NCBI GenBank assembly: GCA_905236815.1
Contig: CAJOPE010000078.1
Location: forward strand, 1-39,190
DNA: 39,190 nucleotides
Direction of reading: 5' to 3'
From: an uncultured Prevotella sp.
GTDB taxonomy: Bacteria > Bacteroidota > Bacteroidia > Bacteroidales > Bacteroidaceae
Part shown: in pieces, positions 1-7,923 of the stretch
Layout: the number at the start of each line of letters is the position of its first letter
Position numbering within the stretch: the first letter of the stretch is position 1
Program-made: the position numbers and the translations under genes
Notes under the pieces: model-generated
What the model saw: only the letters and a program-made list of their open reading frames with translations
Told to the model about the DNA's origin: nothing
The model's database searches: none

Positions 1-87
1 AACCGTACATTTACGTTGGCTATTTCAACCGTATTCGCTAATCACCAAATTTCAAGGAGTTATATTTCGTCGAACTCACGTTAAATT
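1..87. repeat. Dispersed repeat, left copy
   Basis: The reverse complement of this stretch matches 37691-37773 over almost its whole length by eye, with shared blocks such as AACGTGAGTTCGACGA, TGATTAGCGAA and TTGAAATAGCCAACGTAAAT. The two copies are in opposite orientation, at the two ends of the window. No ORF is seen in it. The function is unknown; it could be an interspersed palindromic element or a conserved intergenic RNA. Confidence 0.75.
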
Positions 88-120
88 TATAGCAAGGAAA
101 GCCTTGTTCTGGGCATTTTT

Positions 121-165
121 CCCCCGCATGCGGGGGAGATAAAAGAGAGGGTATACCACGAGCAA
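121..165 (+). repeat. Dispersed GC-hairpin repeat, copy A
   Basis: It starts with the perfect palindrome CCCCCGCATGCGGGGG (121-136), followed by a purine-rich stretch and GGGTATACCACGAGCAAG. Related copies lie at 21281-21390, 22549-22602 and, inverted, 22641-22710. The DNA after it (170-200) holds two direct copies of TTTGCTAATAATAA. No gene is seen in 1-428 apart from the promoter just before the Fur-family gene. Confidence 0.7.
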
Positions 166-376
166 GGTTTATTTGCTAATAATAATTTGCTAATAATAAT
201 CTGCGTTATTAATATTTGTTTTGCTGCTTAATTTAGCTGCATACCCCCTTCATTTGATAATCTAGTTATCGAGAAGAAAAGATATGCTCTTTTTGTTGAA
301 ATTGAATTAAAATTCATAAAACCCAAAATATGGATATTTAATACCTATTATTTAGAAAATTTTCAATTTATCTTTC

Positions 377-405
377 TTTGCTCTCATATTTTATTGGTAA
401 CTTTG
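377..405 (+). promoter_or_regulatory. Bacteroidetes-type promoter for the Fur-family/purA/hisS genes
   Basis: TTTG (377-380) is followed after 17 nt by TAACTTTG (398-405), a match to the -7 consensus TAnnTTTG. The spacing is slightly shorter than the usual 19-20. Transcription would start near 410, which rules out a TTG start at 378 and supports the ATG at 429. Confidence 0.6.
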
Positions 406-428
406 TACCGTTTTATGGAACTAAAGGT

Positions 429-923
429 ATGAAAGAGAATGTAAAGGTCAAGGTAAGAGAGATCCTTGACAACTATCTCGAGTCTTGCAATCACCGAAAG
501 ACTCCCGAAAGGTATGCCATTCTTGATGCCGTATATGGTATAGGCGGCCATTTCTCATTGGAAGAATTAGGCGAAAAGATGGAAAGTGAATCCAATTTTC
601 GAGTAAGTAGGGCCACTTTATACAATACTATGCGACTTTTCATTGAGCTACGGCTTGTGATAAGGCACCGTTTTCAAGGTGGTACAAAATACGAGGCATG
701 CTTTGACAATGAGGACCACTGCCATCAGATTTGTACGGTATGTGGTAAGGTGACAGAGGTTTCTTCGCCTGTTATTACAAAGGCGATTAATGAAACCAAG
801 TTGAAACGATTCCGCAAAGACGGCTTTACGCTTTACATTTATGGCGTTTGCAGTTCTTGTCAAAGCAAAATAACTCGGCGGCGGATGGCCGAAGAAAAAG
901 AAAGAATTAAGAAATCTAAATAA
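429..923 (+). CDS. Fur-family metalloregulator
   Basis: This 164-residue protein has the Fur-family plan. An N-terminal winged helix contains the recognition-helix segment SRATLYNTMRLF. The C-terminal dimerisation/metal domain has two CxxC pairs (CTVC and CSSC) expected to hold structural zinc, and an HCHQ metal-ligand segment. Family members bind DNA as dimers when loaded with metal; which metal is sensed cannot be read here. The open frame extends back to a TTG at 378, but that overlaps the predicted promoter, so ATG 429 is preferred. It ends 2 nt before purA and is probably co-transcribed with purA and hisS. A second Fur-family gene lies at 5101. The lysine/arginine-rich tail (about 20 residues) is longer than usual. 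Confidence 0.88.
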   Translation: MKENVKVKVREILDNYLESCNHRKTPERYAILDAVYGIGGHFSLEELGEKMESESNFRVSRATLYNTMRLFIELRLVIRHRFQGGTKYEACFDNEDHCHQICTVCGKVTEVSSPVITKAINETKLKRFRKDGFTLYIYGVCSSCQSKITRRRMAEEKERIKKSK

Positions 924-925
924 CA

Positions 926-2203
926 ATGAACACAGGAAAAGTAGATGTTCTGCTGGGTTTGCAGTGGGGCGATGAAGGTAAAGGAAAAGTAGTAGATGTA
1001 CTTACTCCAAATTATGATGTAGTAGCTCGTTTTCAGGGCGGTCCTAACGCTGGTCATACCTTGGAGTTTGAAGGTCAGAAGTATGTGCTTCGTTCTATTC
1101 CTTCTGGTATCTTCCAGGGTGGTAAGGTCAATATCATCGGTAATGGTGTAGTTTTGGCTCCAGACCTCTTTATGGATGAAGCTAAGGATCTCGAGAAGAG
1201 CGGTCATGATTTGAAGAGCCGTCTCCACATCTCTAAGAAAGCTCACCTCATTATGCCTACCCATCGTGTTCTCGATAGAGCTATCGAGGCTTCTAAGGGT
1301 AAGAATAAGGTTGGTACTACAGGTAAGGGTATTGGCCCTACTTATACCGACAAGACAAGCCGCAACGGTCTGCGTGTTGGTGATATCATCGAGAATTTCG
1401 AGGAGAAGTATGCTAAGCACAAGGCTCGTCACATGGAGATGCTCAAGGCACTTAACTGGACCGATTTCGAGGGCTTCGAGGAGGTTGAGAAGAAGTGGAT
1501 GGAAGGCATCGACTATATGAAGTCGTTCAAGTTCGTTGACAGCGAGCATGAAATCAACAACATTCTGCGTTCAGGTAAGGGTATCCTTTGCGAGGGTGCT
1601 CAGGGAACAATGCTTGATGTCGATTTCGGTAGCTATCCATTCGTAACCTCTTCTAATACTGTTTGTGCTGGTGCTTGCACTGGTCTGGGTATTGGCCCTA
1701 ATAAGATAGGTGAGGTTTATGGTATCATGAAGGCTTACTGTACTCGCGTTGGTGCAGGTCCTTTCCCAACAGAGCTTTTCGATGAGACTGGCAAGAAGAT
1801 TCGTGACCTCGGTCATGAGTATGGTGCAGTAACTGGTCGTGAGCGTCGTTGTGGATGGGTTGACCTCGTGCAGCTTAAGTATTCAGTAATGGTGAACGGA
1901 GTAACACAGCTCATCCTTATGAAGAGCGATATTCTCGACCATTTTGATGTGATCAAGGCTTGTACAGAATATGAACTTCCTGATGGAAGCAAGACTAATG
2001 AATTCCCTTACGAGATTTATGATGTAAAGCCTATCTATAAGGAATTCAAAGGCTGGAACACAGATATGACCAAGATGACAAGCGAGGATGAATTCCCACA
2101 GGAGTTCAACGAATACTTGAAGTTCCTCGAGGATTATCTTGAGACTCCTATCAAGATCGTTTCTGTAGGTCCTGATAGAGCCGCAACTATTGTAAGAAAG
2201 TAA
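926..2203 (+). CDS. purA: Adenylosuccinate synthetase
   Basis: PurA joins IMP and aspartate using GTP to give adenylosuccinate, the first committed step from IMP to AMP, in the cytoplasm. The 425-residue length is normal. The N-terminal GTP-binding loop WGDEGKGK is followed by GGPNAGHT, and further signatures include GTTGKGIGPTY and CEGAQGTMLDVDFGSYPFVT. The middle segment ERRCGWVDL and the C-terminal VGPDRAATI are also as in the family. It starts 2 nt after the Fur-family gene and is followed 9 nt later by hisS, so the three genes very likely share a transcript. Complete and intact. Confidence 0.98.
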   Translation: MNTGKVDVLLGLQWGDEGKGKVVDVLTPNYDVVARFQGGPNAGHTLEFEGQKYVLRSIPSGIFQGGKVNIIGNGVVLAPDLFMDEAKDLEKSGHDLKSRLHISKKAHLIMPTHRVLDRAIEASKGKNKVGTTGKGIGPTYTDKTSRNGLRVGDIIENFEEKYAKHKARHMEMLKALNWTDFEGFEEVEKKWMEGIDYMKSFKFVDSEHEINNILRSGKGILCEGAQGTMLDVDFGSYPFVTSSNTVCAGACTGLGIGPNKIGEVYGIMKAYCTRVGAGPFPTELFDETGKKIRDLGHEYGAVTGRERRCGWVDLVQLKYSVMVNGVTQLILMKSDILDHFDVIKACTEYELPDGSKTNEFPYEIYDVKPIYKEFKGWNTDMTKMTSEDEFPQEFNEYLKFLEDYLETPIKIVSVGPDRAATIVRK

Positions 2204-2212
2204 AAAGATTAT

Positions 2213-3574
2213 ATGGCAAACAAACCTAGTATTCCAAAGGGTACCCGAGATTTCGGCCCTGAGGAAATGGCAAAAAGAAATTATATTTTTGATACCATAA
2301 AGAGCGTTTATGCTCTTTATGGTTTTCAGCAGATAGAGACTCCTTCTATGGAGACTCTCTCCACTTTGATGGGTAAGTATGGCGAGGAAGGTGATAAACT
2401 TCTTTTCAAGGTACTTAATTCAGGTGACTATCTCAAGAAGGTAACAGATGATGAATTGAAGGATCGCAATGTACTCAAGTTGCAGACTAAACTCTGTGAA
2501 AAGGGATTGCGCTATGATCTTACAGTTCCTTTCGCCCGCTATGTGGTAATGCATCGCGATGAGTTGCAGTTGCCTTTCAAGCGTTATCAGATTCAGCCAG
2601 TTTGGCGTGCCGACCGTCCTCAGAAGGGTCGTTATCGTGAGTTCTATCAGTGTGATGCTGATGTTGTAGGCTCTGATTCTTTGCTCAATGAGGTAGAGTT
2701 GATGCAGATTGTTGATACTGTTTATACCAAGTTTGGTGTGAGAGTTTTGATCAAGATCAACAACCGAAAGATTCTTACTGGTATCGCTGAGGTGATTGGT
2801 GAGGCAGAAAAGATCGTTGATATTACTGTTGCTATCGATAAGCTTGACAAGATCGGACTTGATGGCGTAAATGCTGAACTCCGTGAGGATGGTATCAGCG
2901 AAGAGGCTATCGAGAAACTGCAGCCTATCATCAAACTCGAAGGTACAAACGACGAGAAGCTGGCAACTATTTCTGAGGTTCTTGGCAGTAGCGAGATCGG
3001 CTTGAAGGGTGTAGAGGAAATCAAGTTTATTCTGGATACACTCAAGACTGTCGGCCTGAAGAATGAGATTCAGCTGGATCTTACTTTGGCTCGTGGCTTG
3101 AACTACTACACAGGTGCTATCTTTGAGGTGAAGGCAATCGATACCCCAATGGGAAGTATCAATGGTGGTGGTCGTTACGACAACCTTACTGGTATCTTCG
3201 GAATGCCAGGTCTTAGTGGAGTAGGTATCAGCTTTGGTGCCGACCGTATTTACGATGTGCTGAATGCACTCGATCTCTATCCAAAGGAGACAATCAGTGC
3301 CACCCAGGTATTGTTTATCAACTTCGGTGAGAAGGAGACAGCATATTGTTTGCCAATCGTAGCAAAAGCTCGTGAGGCAGGAATCCGTGCAGAAGTATTC
3401 CCTGACAGTACAAAAATGAAAAAGCAGATGAATTATGCCAATGCGAAGCATATTCCATTTGTAGCTCTTGCTGGTGAAAATGAGATGAATGAGGGAAAGA
3501 TTACTTTGAAGAATATGGAAAGCGGAGAACAGAAACTAGTTACAGCGGAAGAATTAATTAGTATAATCAAATAA
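2213..3574 (+). CDS. hisS: Histidyl-tRNA synthetase
   Basis: HisRS charges tRNA-His with histidine in the cytoplasm. The protein is a 453-residue class II synthetase. It begins with the motif-1 region [11 protein letters not shown] and has motif 2 around [19 protein letters not shown]. The histidine-specific stretches [13 protein letters not shown] and [10 protein letters not shown] are present, and an anticodon-binding domain fills the last roughly 100 residues. The start ATG lies 9 nt after the purA stop. A strong hairpin follows the stop codon and probably ends the purA-hisS transcript. Confidence 0.98.
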   Translation: MANKPSIPKGTRDFGPEEMAKRNYIFDTIKSVYALYGFQQIETPSMETLSTLMGKYGEEGDKLLFKVLNSGDYLKKVTDDELKDRNVLKLQTKLCEKGLRYDLTVPFARYVVMHRDELQLPFKRYQIQPVWRADRPQKGRYREFYQCDADVVGSDSLLNEVELMQIVDTVYTKFGVRVLIKINNRKILTGIAEVIGEAEKIVDITVAIDKLDKIGLDGVNAELREDGISEEAIEKLQPIIKLEGTNDEKLATISEVLGSSEIGLKGVEEIKFILDTLKTVGLKNEIQLDLTLARGLNYYTGAIFEVKAIDTPMGSINGGGRYDNLTGIFGMPGLSGVGISFGADRIYDVLNALDLYPKETISATQVLFINFGEKETAYCLPIVAKAREAGIRAEVFPDSTKMKKQMNYANAKHIPFVALAGENEMNEGKITLKNMESGEQKLVTAEELISIIK

Positions 3575-3580
3575 ACGACA

Positions 3581-3613
3581 AATCCCAGTTCCAGCGATGG
3601 AACTGGGGATTTT
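3581..3613 (+). terminator. Intrinsic terminator after hisS
   Basis: AATCCCAGTTCC (3581-3592) pairs with GGAACTGGGGATT, with a 6-nt loop and one extra G, followed by TTTTC. It sits 6 nt after the hisS stop codon. Confidence 0.8.
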
Positions 3614-3636
3614 CAGGAAACGAACAAAAACAAACT

Positions 3637-4659
3637 ATGAGAAGATTATTATCTATTTTAATGTTAGCATTCGCTTTGTTGGCAATGACCAGCAGCGACA
3701 ATTACACTCACATTTACATTATCGGTGACTCAACTGCTGCTGAAAAGAAAAATCCAGAAACTAATCCTGAACGTGGATGGGGTATGGTTTTTCAGGGCTG
3801 TCTTGATGATCAGGTCCTGGTACATAACTATGCTGTGAATGGCCGCTCTTCAAAGAGCTTCATTGCTGAAGGTCGTTGGCAGGATATTATGGACAAACTT
3901 CAGCCAGGCGATTATGTTTTCATTCAGTTCGGTCATAATGACGAAAAGAAGGACCAGGTAGATCGCTACACAACAGCAGGTGGTACTTTCGACAAGAATC
4001 TTGAGCGTTTCTGTAAGGACGCTCAGGCTAAGGGAGCTATTCCAGTATTGTTCAGTCCGGTTGTTCGTCGTAACTTCTTGGATAAGAAGAAATTGAACAA
4101 GGCGGTGAAACTAGCTGGTGAGGATGACGATGAAAAGCTTCGCAACAATGCTTACAAGGATGATGAGGAGAAAGTGAATAGTGATACACTTATTGATACC
4201 CATAAGGATTATCGTTTCTCTGCAGGCAATGTTGCAAAGAAAATGGGTGTAGCTTATGTGGATGCTTGCACCATTACAAAGAATATTGAAAACAAGCTTG
4301 GAGTTAAGGGTAGCCGTAAGCTTCACATGTGGTTCAAACCAGGTGAGGTTTCAAGTATTCCTCAGGGTCGTAAAGACAATACTCATTATAGTGTTTATGG
4401 TGCACATGTTGTTGCTAATGCCCTGGCAGATGAGATCGGAGCTCAGGTTCCAGCCTTGAAACGCCATATTCGTCATTATGATTATGTTGTTTCAAAGAAG
4501 GGTAGAGGTAATTATATGGATCTTCAGAAAGCTGTGGATGAAGCACCTGAGAATGTGGAAACAAAAATACTTGTCTTGGGCGGATTCTGGCCAAAGCCAA
4601 ATATACCAAAGACTAAGAATATTAAGTTTACTCTTTACTTTGGAGCAGTAATAAGATAA
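3637..4659 (+). CDS. Secreted SGNH acetylesterase (CE12, rhamnogalacturonan acetylesterase type) with truncated pectin methylesterase tail
   Basis: It is expected to remove acetyl groups from pectic polysaccharide outside the cytoplasm. A signal peptide covers about residues 1-20. The SGNH blocks are clear: IYIIGDS with nucleophile Ser32, Gly69 in NYAVNGRSS, Asn101 in FGHNDEKK, and the Asp247/His250 pair in KDNTHYSVYGAHVVA. The last pattern is typical of rhamnogalacturonan acetylesterases. After the esterase domain, residues 282-340 (beginning DYVVSKKGRGNYMDLQKAV) resemble the first strand and helix of a pectin methylesterase (CE8) domain, then the protein stops. A full CE8 domain needs roughly 300 residues, so this looks like a remnant of a CE12-CE8 fusion. 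A terminator follows directly. CE12 function is fairly sure; the CE8 remnant is inference from the pattern. Confidence 0.85.
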   Translation: MRRLLSILMLAFALLAMTSSDNYTHIYIIGDSTAAEKKNPETNPERGWGMVFQGCLDDQVLVHNYAVNGRSSKSFIAEGRWQDIMDKLQPGDYVFIQFGHNDEKKDQVDRYTTAGGTFDKNLERFCKDAQAKGAIPVLFSPVVRRNFLDKKKLNKAVKLAGEDDDEKLRNNAYKDDEEKVNSDTLIDTHKDYRFSAGNVAKKMGVAYVDACTITKNIENKLGVKGSRKLHMWFKPGEVSSIPQGRKDNTHYSVYGAHVVANALADEIGAQVPALKRHIRHYDYVVSKKGRGNYMDLQKAVDEAPENVETKILVLGGFWPKPNIPKTKNIKFTLYFGAVIR

Positions 4660-4682
4660 ATCCAATTTGAAAGATAGAATTG

Positions 4683-4727
4683 CAGGATGTAAGAATAGGG
4701 ATACCTTTTTTACATCCTGTTTTTTTT
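4683..4727 (+). terminator. Intrinsic terminator after the CE12 gene
   Basis: CAGGATGTAA (4683-4692) pairs perfectly with TTACATCCTG (4710-4719), followed by a run of eight T. It lies about 24 nt after the stop. Confidence 0.88.
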
Positions 4728-5028
4728 GTGCAAACTTTAATAGATGAAAATCTTGGATGTAAGGATAAAATATATTGTTAAAATTCTTAATCTACTAGAA
4801 TTCAATTAGTTATATTCGATAGGGTGTTCTTTTTTTACATTTTCAAAAACCTAAAATAAACAATACTTATAGCTTACAAGATTTATAATTGAGTATATCT
4901 ATCTTTCGAATATATAAAAACAACGATTAATCGAGGTTTTTATATTTTATTCATTAACGATTCTTTTGACTTGCTTATTTTTATAAAAAACAAATAAGCA
5001 TTTTAATTTTGTAATTTTTCCAAATTTG

Positions 5029-5060
5029 TTTGGAGCATAATAACTTTTGTATTATCTTTG
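5029..5060 (+). promoter_or_regulatory. Promoter with possible PerR operator upstream of the PerR-like gene
   Basis: TTTG (5029-5032), a 20-nt gap and TATCTTTG (5053-5060) match the Bacteroidetes promoter consensus closely. The inverted arms ATAATA (5037-5042) and TATTAT (5050-5055) lie between the two elements and touch the -7 box, a position where a bound regulator would block transcription. The promoter match is seen; autoregulation through the inverted arms is inference. Confidence 0.65.
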
Positions 5061-5100
5061 CAATCACAAAAAGTTACAAACGATATTAAACCGACACAAT

Positions 5101-5535
5101 ATGAATCAACAAGAATCGTACGATCGTCTCCTAGAGAAAGGCGTAAGGCCATCGGTACAGCGATTGGCGATAATGGAATATCTTCTCACTCACTTCAACC
5201 ATCCAACGGTAGAAGATGTATATAATGGGTTAGTAGGACAGATACCTACATTGAGCAAGACAACCGTATATAATACATTGAGAATGTTTTCAGAGCATGG
5301 AGCAGCTCAGATGATTACAATCGATGAGCATCGTGTTTGCTATGATGGAGATATTCATCCTCATGTGCATTTCTTTTGTAACCATTGTGGAAAGGTAATA
5401 GACTTTATGGATGAAGATGCACCTAAACTTTCATCACCTATTGTAATTAATGGAAACATAGTAATGGAAGAGCAACTCTATTATAAAGGAATTTGCAAGG
5501 AATGTGCTGAAAAAGAAGGAATAGTAAAAAACTAA
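5101..5535 (+). CDS. perR: PerR/Fur-family peroxide-type regulator
   Basis: A 144-residue Fur-superfamily protein with a winged helix (RPSVQRLAIMEYL, then SKTTVYNTLRMFSEHG) and a metal domain. Two zinc CxxC pairs are visible (CNHC and CKEC), with the HPHVHFFC ligand stretch between domains. Family members in this clade sense peroxide or iron. The PerR name rests on the gene sitting directly before a rubrerythrin and on overall similarity, so Fur or Zur cannot be excluded. The open frame can be extended to a TTG at 5047, but that would place the start inside the promoter -7 region; the ATG at 5101 gives a leader of roughly 35 nt. It is 46 nt from the rubrerythrin gene with no clear promoter between, suggesting one transcript. 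Confidence 0.82.
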   Translation: MNQQESYDRLLEKGVRPSVQRLAIMEYLLTHFNHPTVEDVYNGLVGQIPTLSKTTVYNTLRMFSEHGAAQMITIDEHRVCYDGDIHPHVHFFCNHCGKVIDFMDEDAPKLSSPIVINGNIVMEEQLYYKGICKECAEKEGIVKN

Positions 5536-5581
5536 TTTTTAGTTATTTATATAATACAAAAACATTAAAATTATAAACATC

Positions 5582-6142
5582 ATGAAGAAAAAATTTATTT
5601 GCACCGTTTGCGGCTACATCTACGAAGGAACAGAAGCACCAGAGAAGTGTCCAATTTGTAAGGCACCTCAAGATAAATTCAAGGAAATGGAAGATACAAC
5701 AGGCGATATCACTTTCGCTACTGTTCACTATCTTGGCGCAGCTTATAAGGAGGGAGTTTCTGAGGAACTCGTTAAGCACTGCAAGGATACTTTCGCAGGT
5801 GAGTGCAGCGAGGTAGGTATGTATCTTGCAATGGCTCGTCAGGCTGATCGCGAGGGATATCCAGAGGTAGCTCGTGCTTATGAGCACTATGCTTACGAGG
5901 AGGCTAACCATGCTTCTCGCTATGCTGAGGTTCTTGGTGAGGTTCTTGGTGATACAAAGAGCAATCTCGAGGCACGTATCGCTGCTGAGAAGGAGGCTTG
6001 CGCTGAGAAGTTCGAGATGGCTAAGAAGGCTAAGGCTGAGGGTAATGATACTCTCCACGATACAATCCACGAGATGGCTAAGGATGAAGCTCGCCATGCT
6101 GCTGGCTTCCTCGGTCTTTACAACCGTCTTTTCAAGAAGTAA
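5582..6142 (+). CDS. Reverse rubrerythrin (rubredoxin domain first)
   Basis: Rubrerythrins reduce hydrogen peroxide, and in some anaerobes oxygen, at a di-iron site fed by a rubredoxin centre. Here the rubredoxin domain comes first (residues 1-40, CTVCGYIYEG and CPICKAPQDKF, four cysteines). A four-helix ferritin-like domain follows, with iron ligands in GECSEVGMYLAMA, YEHYAYEEANHASRY and KDEARHAAGF. This order is the reverse of classical rubrerythrin and matches the reverse rubrerythrins of anaerobes. The length of 186 residues fits. Strong codon bias suggests high expression. It follows the PerR-like gene by 46 nt and is closed by a strong terminator, so it is the likely main target of that regulator. 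Confidence 0.93.
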   Translation: MKKKFICTVCGYIYEGTEAPEKCPICKAPQDKFKEMEDTTGDITFATVHYLGAAYKEGVSEELVKHCKDTFAGECSEVGMYLAMARQADREGYPEVARAYEHYAYEEANHASRYAEVLGEVLGDTKSNLEARIAAEKEACAEKFEMAKKAKAEGNDTLHDTIHEMAKDEARHAAGFLGLYNRLFKK

Positions 6143-6161
6143 TTTAGTTTACTGAAATAAC

Positions 6162-6196
6162 AAGGCCCGCATTGCTTGGAGCAGTACGGGCCTTTT
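6162..6196 (+). terminator. Intrinsic terminator after rubrerythrin
   Basis: AAGGCCCG (6162-6169) pairs with CGGGCCTT (6187-6194), and the inner ATTGC/GCAGT also pairs, closing on a 5-nt loop. A short T run follows. The next start codon is only 11 nt downstream. Confidence 0.88.
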
Positions 6197-6206
6197 ACTA
6201 TGAAAT

Positions 6207-6671
6207 ATGAGAAAGTTTTTTTTATTTATATTTTCACTTGTGCTACTAATTTCATGTAGCTCTTCTGAGAATAAAGCGAATGAATTGATTAAAGAGCAAC
6301 TAAAGTCGGTTGTTAAGGATATGGACAGTTACGAGGTTGTTGAGACTAAGCTGGAAACGGCCTATGAACCATTCGACAAGCCGTCGTGCTGGAAAGCTAT
6401 ACTTCGAATTGCTGCCTTGGAGCAGCAGGGAAAGACTGCTCAGGTGAATAAGGAAACCGATAAGTTGCTTTCCATCATTGATAATCCTACGATGGAAATG
6501 GGTGTGAAGGCCATTCAGACTTTTAAATATAAAGACGCTTCAGGAAAGGAAGTTGAGAATCATGTCATAGCGATTATGGATAAAGATCTCTCAATCTGCT
6601 ATGGCTATATCATCGAGGAAACCGATGAGTATAAGGTTGTGAAGCAGGCTTTGGATGAAATAAGGCAATAA
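6207..6671 (+). CDS. Small predicted lipoprotein, function unknown
   Basis: A 154-residue protein with a lipoprotein signal (MRKFFLFIFSLVLLISC), lipidated cysteine at 17 and a serine-rich spacer after it. The rest is a soluble alpha/beta domain with many Lys/Glu residues, including the segment SGKEVENHVIAIMDKDLSI near the C-terminus. No family was recognised. The start lies 11 nt after the rubrerythrin terminator, so it depends on read-through or on an unseen promoter. It converges on the T9SS plug gene with only 7 nt between the stop codons; a hairpin spans both ends. Confidence 0.8.
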   Translation: MRKFFLFIFSLVLLISCSSSENKANELIKEQLKSVVKDMDSYEVVETKLETAYEPFDKPSCWKAILRIAALEQQGKTAQVNKETDKLLSIIDNPTMEMGVKAIQTFKYKDASGKEVENHVIAIMDKDLSICYGYIIEETDEYKVVKQALDEIRQ

Positions 6672-6684
6672 GATTTCCTTATTT
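6658..6684. terminator. Shared hairpin between convergent genes
   Basis: AAATAAGG (6658-6665) pairs with CCTTATTT (6677-6684) around an 11-nt loop. It covers the stop codons of the lipoprotein gene (+) and the plug-protein gene (-), so it may serve both strands. T-runs are short. Confidence 0.45.
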
Positions 6685-7923
6685 CATGATCACTTCATTA
6701 TATCCGACCAACCGGTCGGTTCTTTCACCTATCCCTCTGTAATATACCAGAGCTTGGTAGGTGTTTTTTGTTTGGTAGAAATTACCTTCTGAAGGAACAA
6801 GCATAGTTGAGCCATCTTCTTTAACAATGAGATATTGATAGCTGTAATACCCTTGCTTTAACCATACTTTTGCATGATAGCAATGGTCGTTCTCATCATA
6901 GGTCATCTTGTATTTGGGTAGGAATCTGCCATTTGTCCAGATGCCATTCAAATATACGTCACCATCCTTTATCTTAGGTGATTTCAGTGTGAAATGTGTC
7001 CATAGATATTCGCAAGTGTAGTTGATTTCAGAATTGTCGCTGTTTCTGATAAGAAAACTACCTTTTGCTCCCTGATCGAATACATAGCTTTGTCGAGGCT
7101 CGTCTGGCCATACGTAGGCATTGAAAGCCTTTCCATCCCAGCTCATTCTCTCAAGTCCCATTGTGGTATGGTTTACATCAAGTGTCTCAAACTTTCGGTA
7201 TTCATTTCCTCCGTTGAATATCAGACTTCTATTGTGCATCCATTTCAAGCCATCGTTCATCACATATTGAGGTTTGGCATTCCTCACCACATTATCCCAT
7301 CGTTGGTTCTGGAGTATAAAAGTCTTGAGTTGCTTTGCAACATCGGTTACCTTGAGACCTCCAAAGTTCAGTTCCATCTCCACCTGCTGATGCTGGTTAT
7401 TGATGTCGATATCCGTGTTGGTCGAAGTTCGAAGCGTGATGCCCATAGCATCTTCCCGAACCATAAAGCAAGCAGTAAAAATAGGGGAGTTCTCATCATC
7501 CTCATCGAAAACGGTAACCTTGTAGTTTCCGCTCATTTTCAGTTTACACTGTTCGTTGGGTATCTGAAAATGATAATGAGTATAGAGTTGATTGGTGTTG
7601 AGCGATTCTTCTACATTATTGATTACCAAAGTGTTGTTGAATCCACTCAGATAATCACTTTCAAAAATCTCTGTAGAAGTTTTCCAGTCAGCTTCGCAAT
7701 GTTCTATCTTATAGGCATATCGATGATATTCATGAGTAAGGTCGTCGAAGTCAATATTGATAGATTCCTCCCCATTCAAGAGAATGACAGGAAGTTGGCG
7801 CCAGTTATTCCCCGCCATTACTTGCAGCGAGGCAATTTTCTCACTATATACCTCATTCTCCTGGGCTTTCGTATCAAGCGCCGACAAGAGCAAAGCAAAA
7901 AATAGCAGAATACGTATTCTCAT
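6679..7923 (-). CDS. DUF5103 protein, type IX secretion system plug protein
   Basis: A 414-residue exported protein with a signal peptide (about residues 1-20, ending DTKAQ). It matches the DUF5103 pattern: an N-terminal beta domain with YKIEHCEADWKTS and FESDYLSGFNN, then a C-terminal domain with DGDVYLNGIWT and KQGYYSYQYLI. In other Bacteroidetes, DUF5103 members have been linked to the type IX secretion translocon as the plug of the SprA channel. It is the last gene of the minus-strand unit. Its ATG overlaps the stop of the upstream nucleotidyltransferase-fold gene by 4 nt (ATGA), so the two are translationally coupled. Family call is fairly firm; the plug role comes from family knowledge. 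Confidence 0.82.
   Translation of the reverse strand: MRIRILLFFALLLSALDTKAQENEVYSEKIASLQVMAGNNWRQLPVILLNGEESINIDFDDLTHEYHRYAYKIEHCEADWKTSTEIFESDYLSGFNNTLVINNVEESLNTNQLYTHYHFQIPNEQCKLKMSGNYKVTVFDEDDENSPIFTACFMVREDAMGITLRTSTNTDIDINNQHQQVEMELNFGGLKVTDVAKQLKTFILQNQRWDNVVRNAKPQYVMNDGLKWMHNRSLIFNGGNEYRKFETLDVNHTTMGLERMSWDGKAFNAYVWPDEPRQSYVFDQGAKGSFLIRNSDNSEINYTCEYLWTHFTLKSPKIKDGDVYLNGIWTNGRFLPKYKMTYDENDHCYHAKVWLKQGYYSYQYLIVKEDGSTMLVPSEGNFYQTKNTYQALVYYRGIGERTDRLVGYNEVIMK

Larger units (their letters stand above)
4660..5100. other. AT-rich intergenic region
   Basis: No ORF of note. It holds a terminator at 4683-4727, a second near-copy of the terminator's left arm (GGATGTAAG at 4755-4763), and the PerR promoter at 5029-5060. 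The stretch between about 4770 and 5020 is plain AT-rich DNA in which nothing else was recognised. Confidence 0.5.

Noticed and set aside
378..428. N-terminal extension of the Fur-family gene from a TTG
   Set aside because: It runs through the TTTG/TAACTTTG promoter and would not be transcribed; ATG 429 fits.
860..1549. 229-codon minus-strand ORF over purA
   Set aside because: Shadow frame of purA with no recognisable features.
2420..3451. 343-codon minus-strand ORF over hisS
   Set aside because: Cys/Leu/Thr-rich shadow frame of a highly conserved gene; no domain.
5047..5100. N-terminal extension of the PerR-like gene from a TTG
   Set aside because: It contains the -7 element TATCTTTG; the family alignment starts after ATG 5101.
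7090..7905. 271-codon plus-strand ORF over the plug-protein gene
   Set aside because: Antisense shadow; the minus-strand frame has a signal peptide and family motifs.
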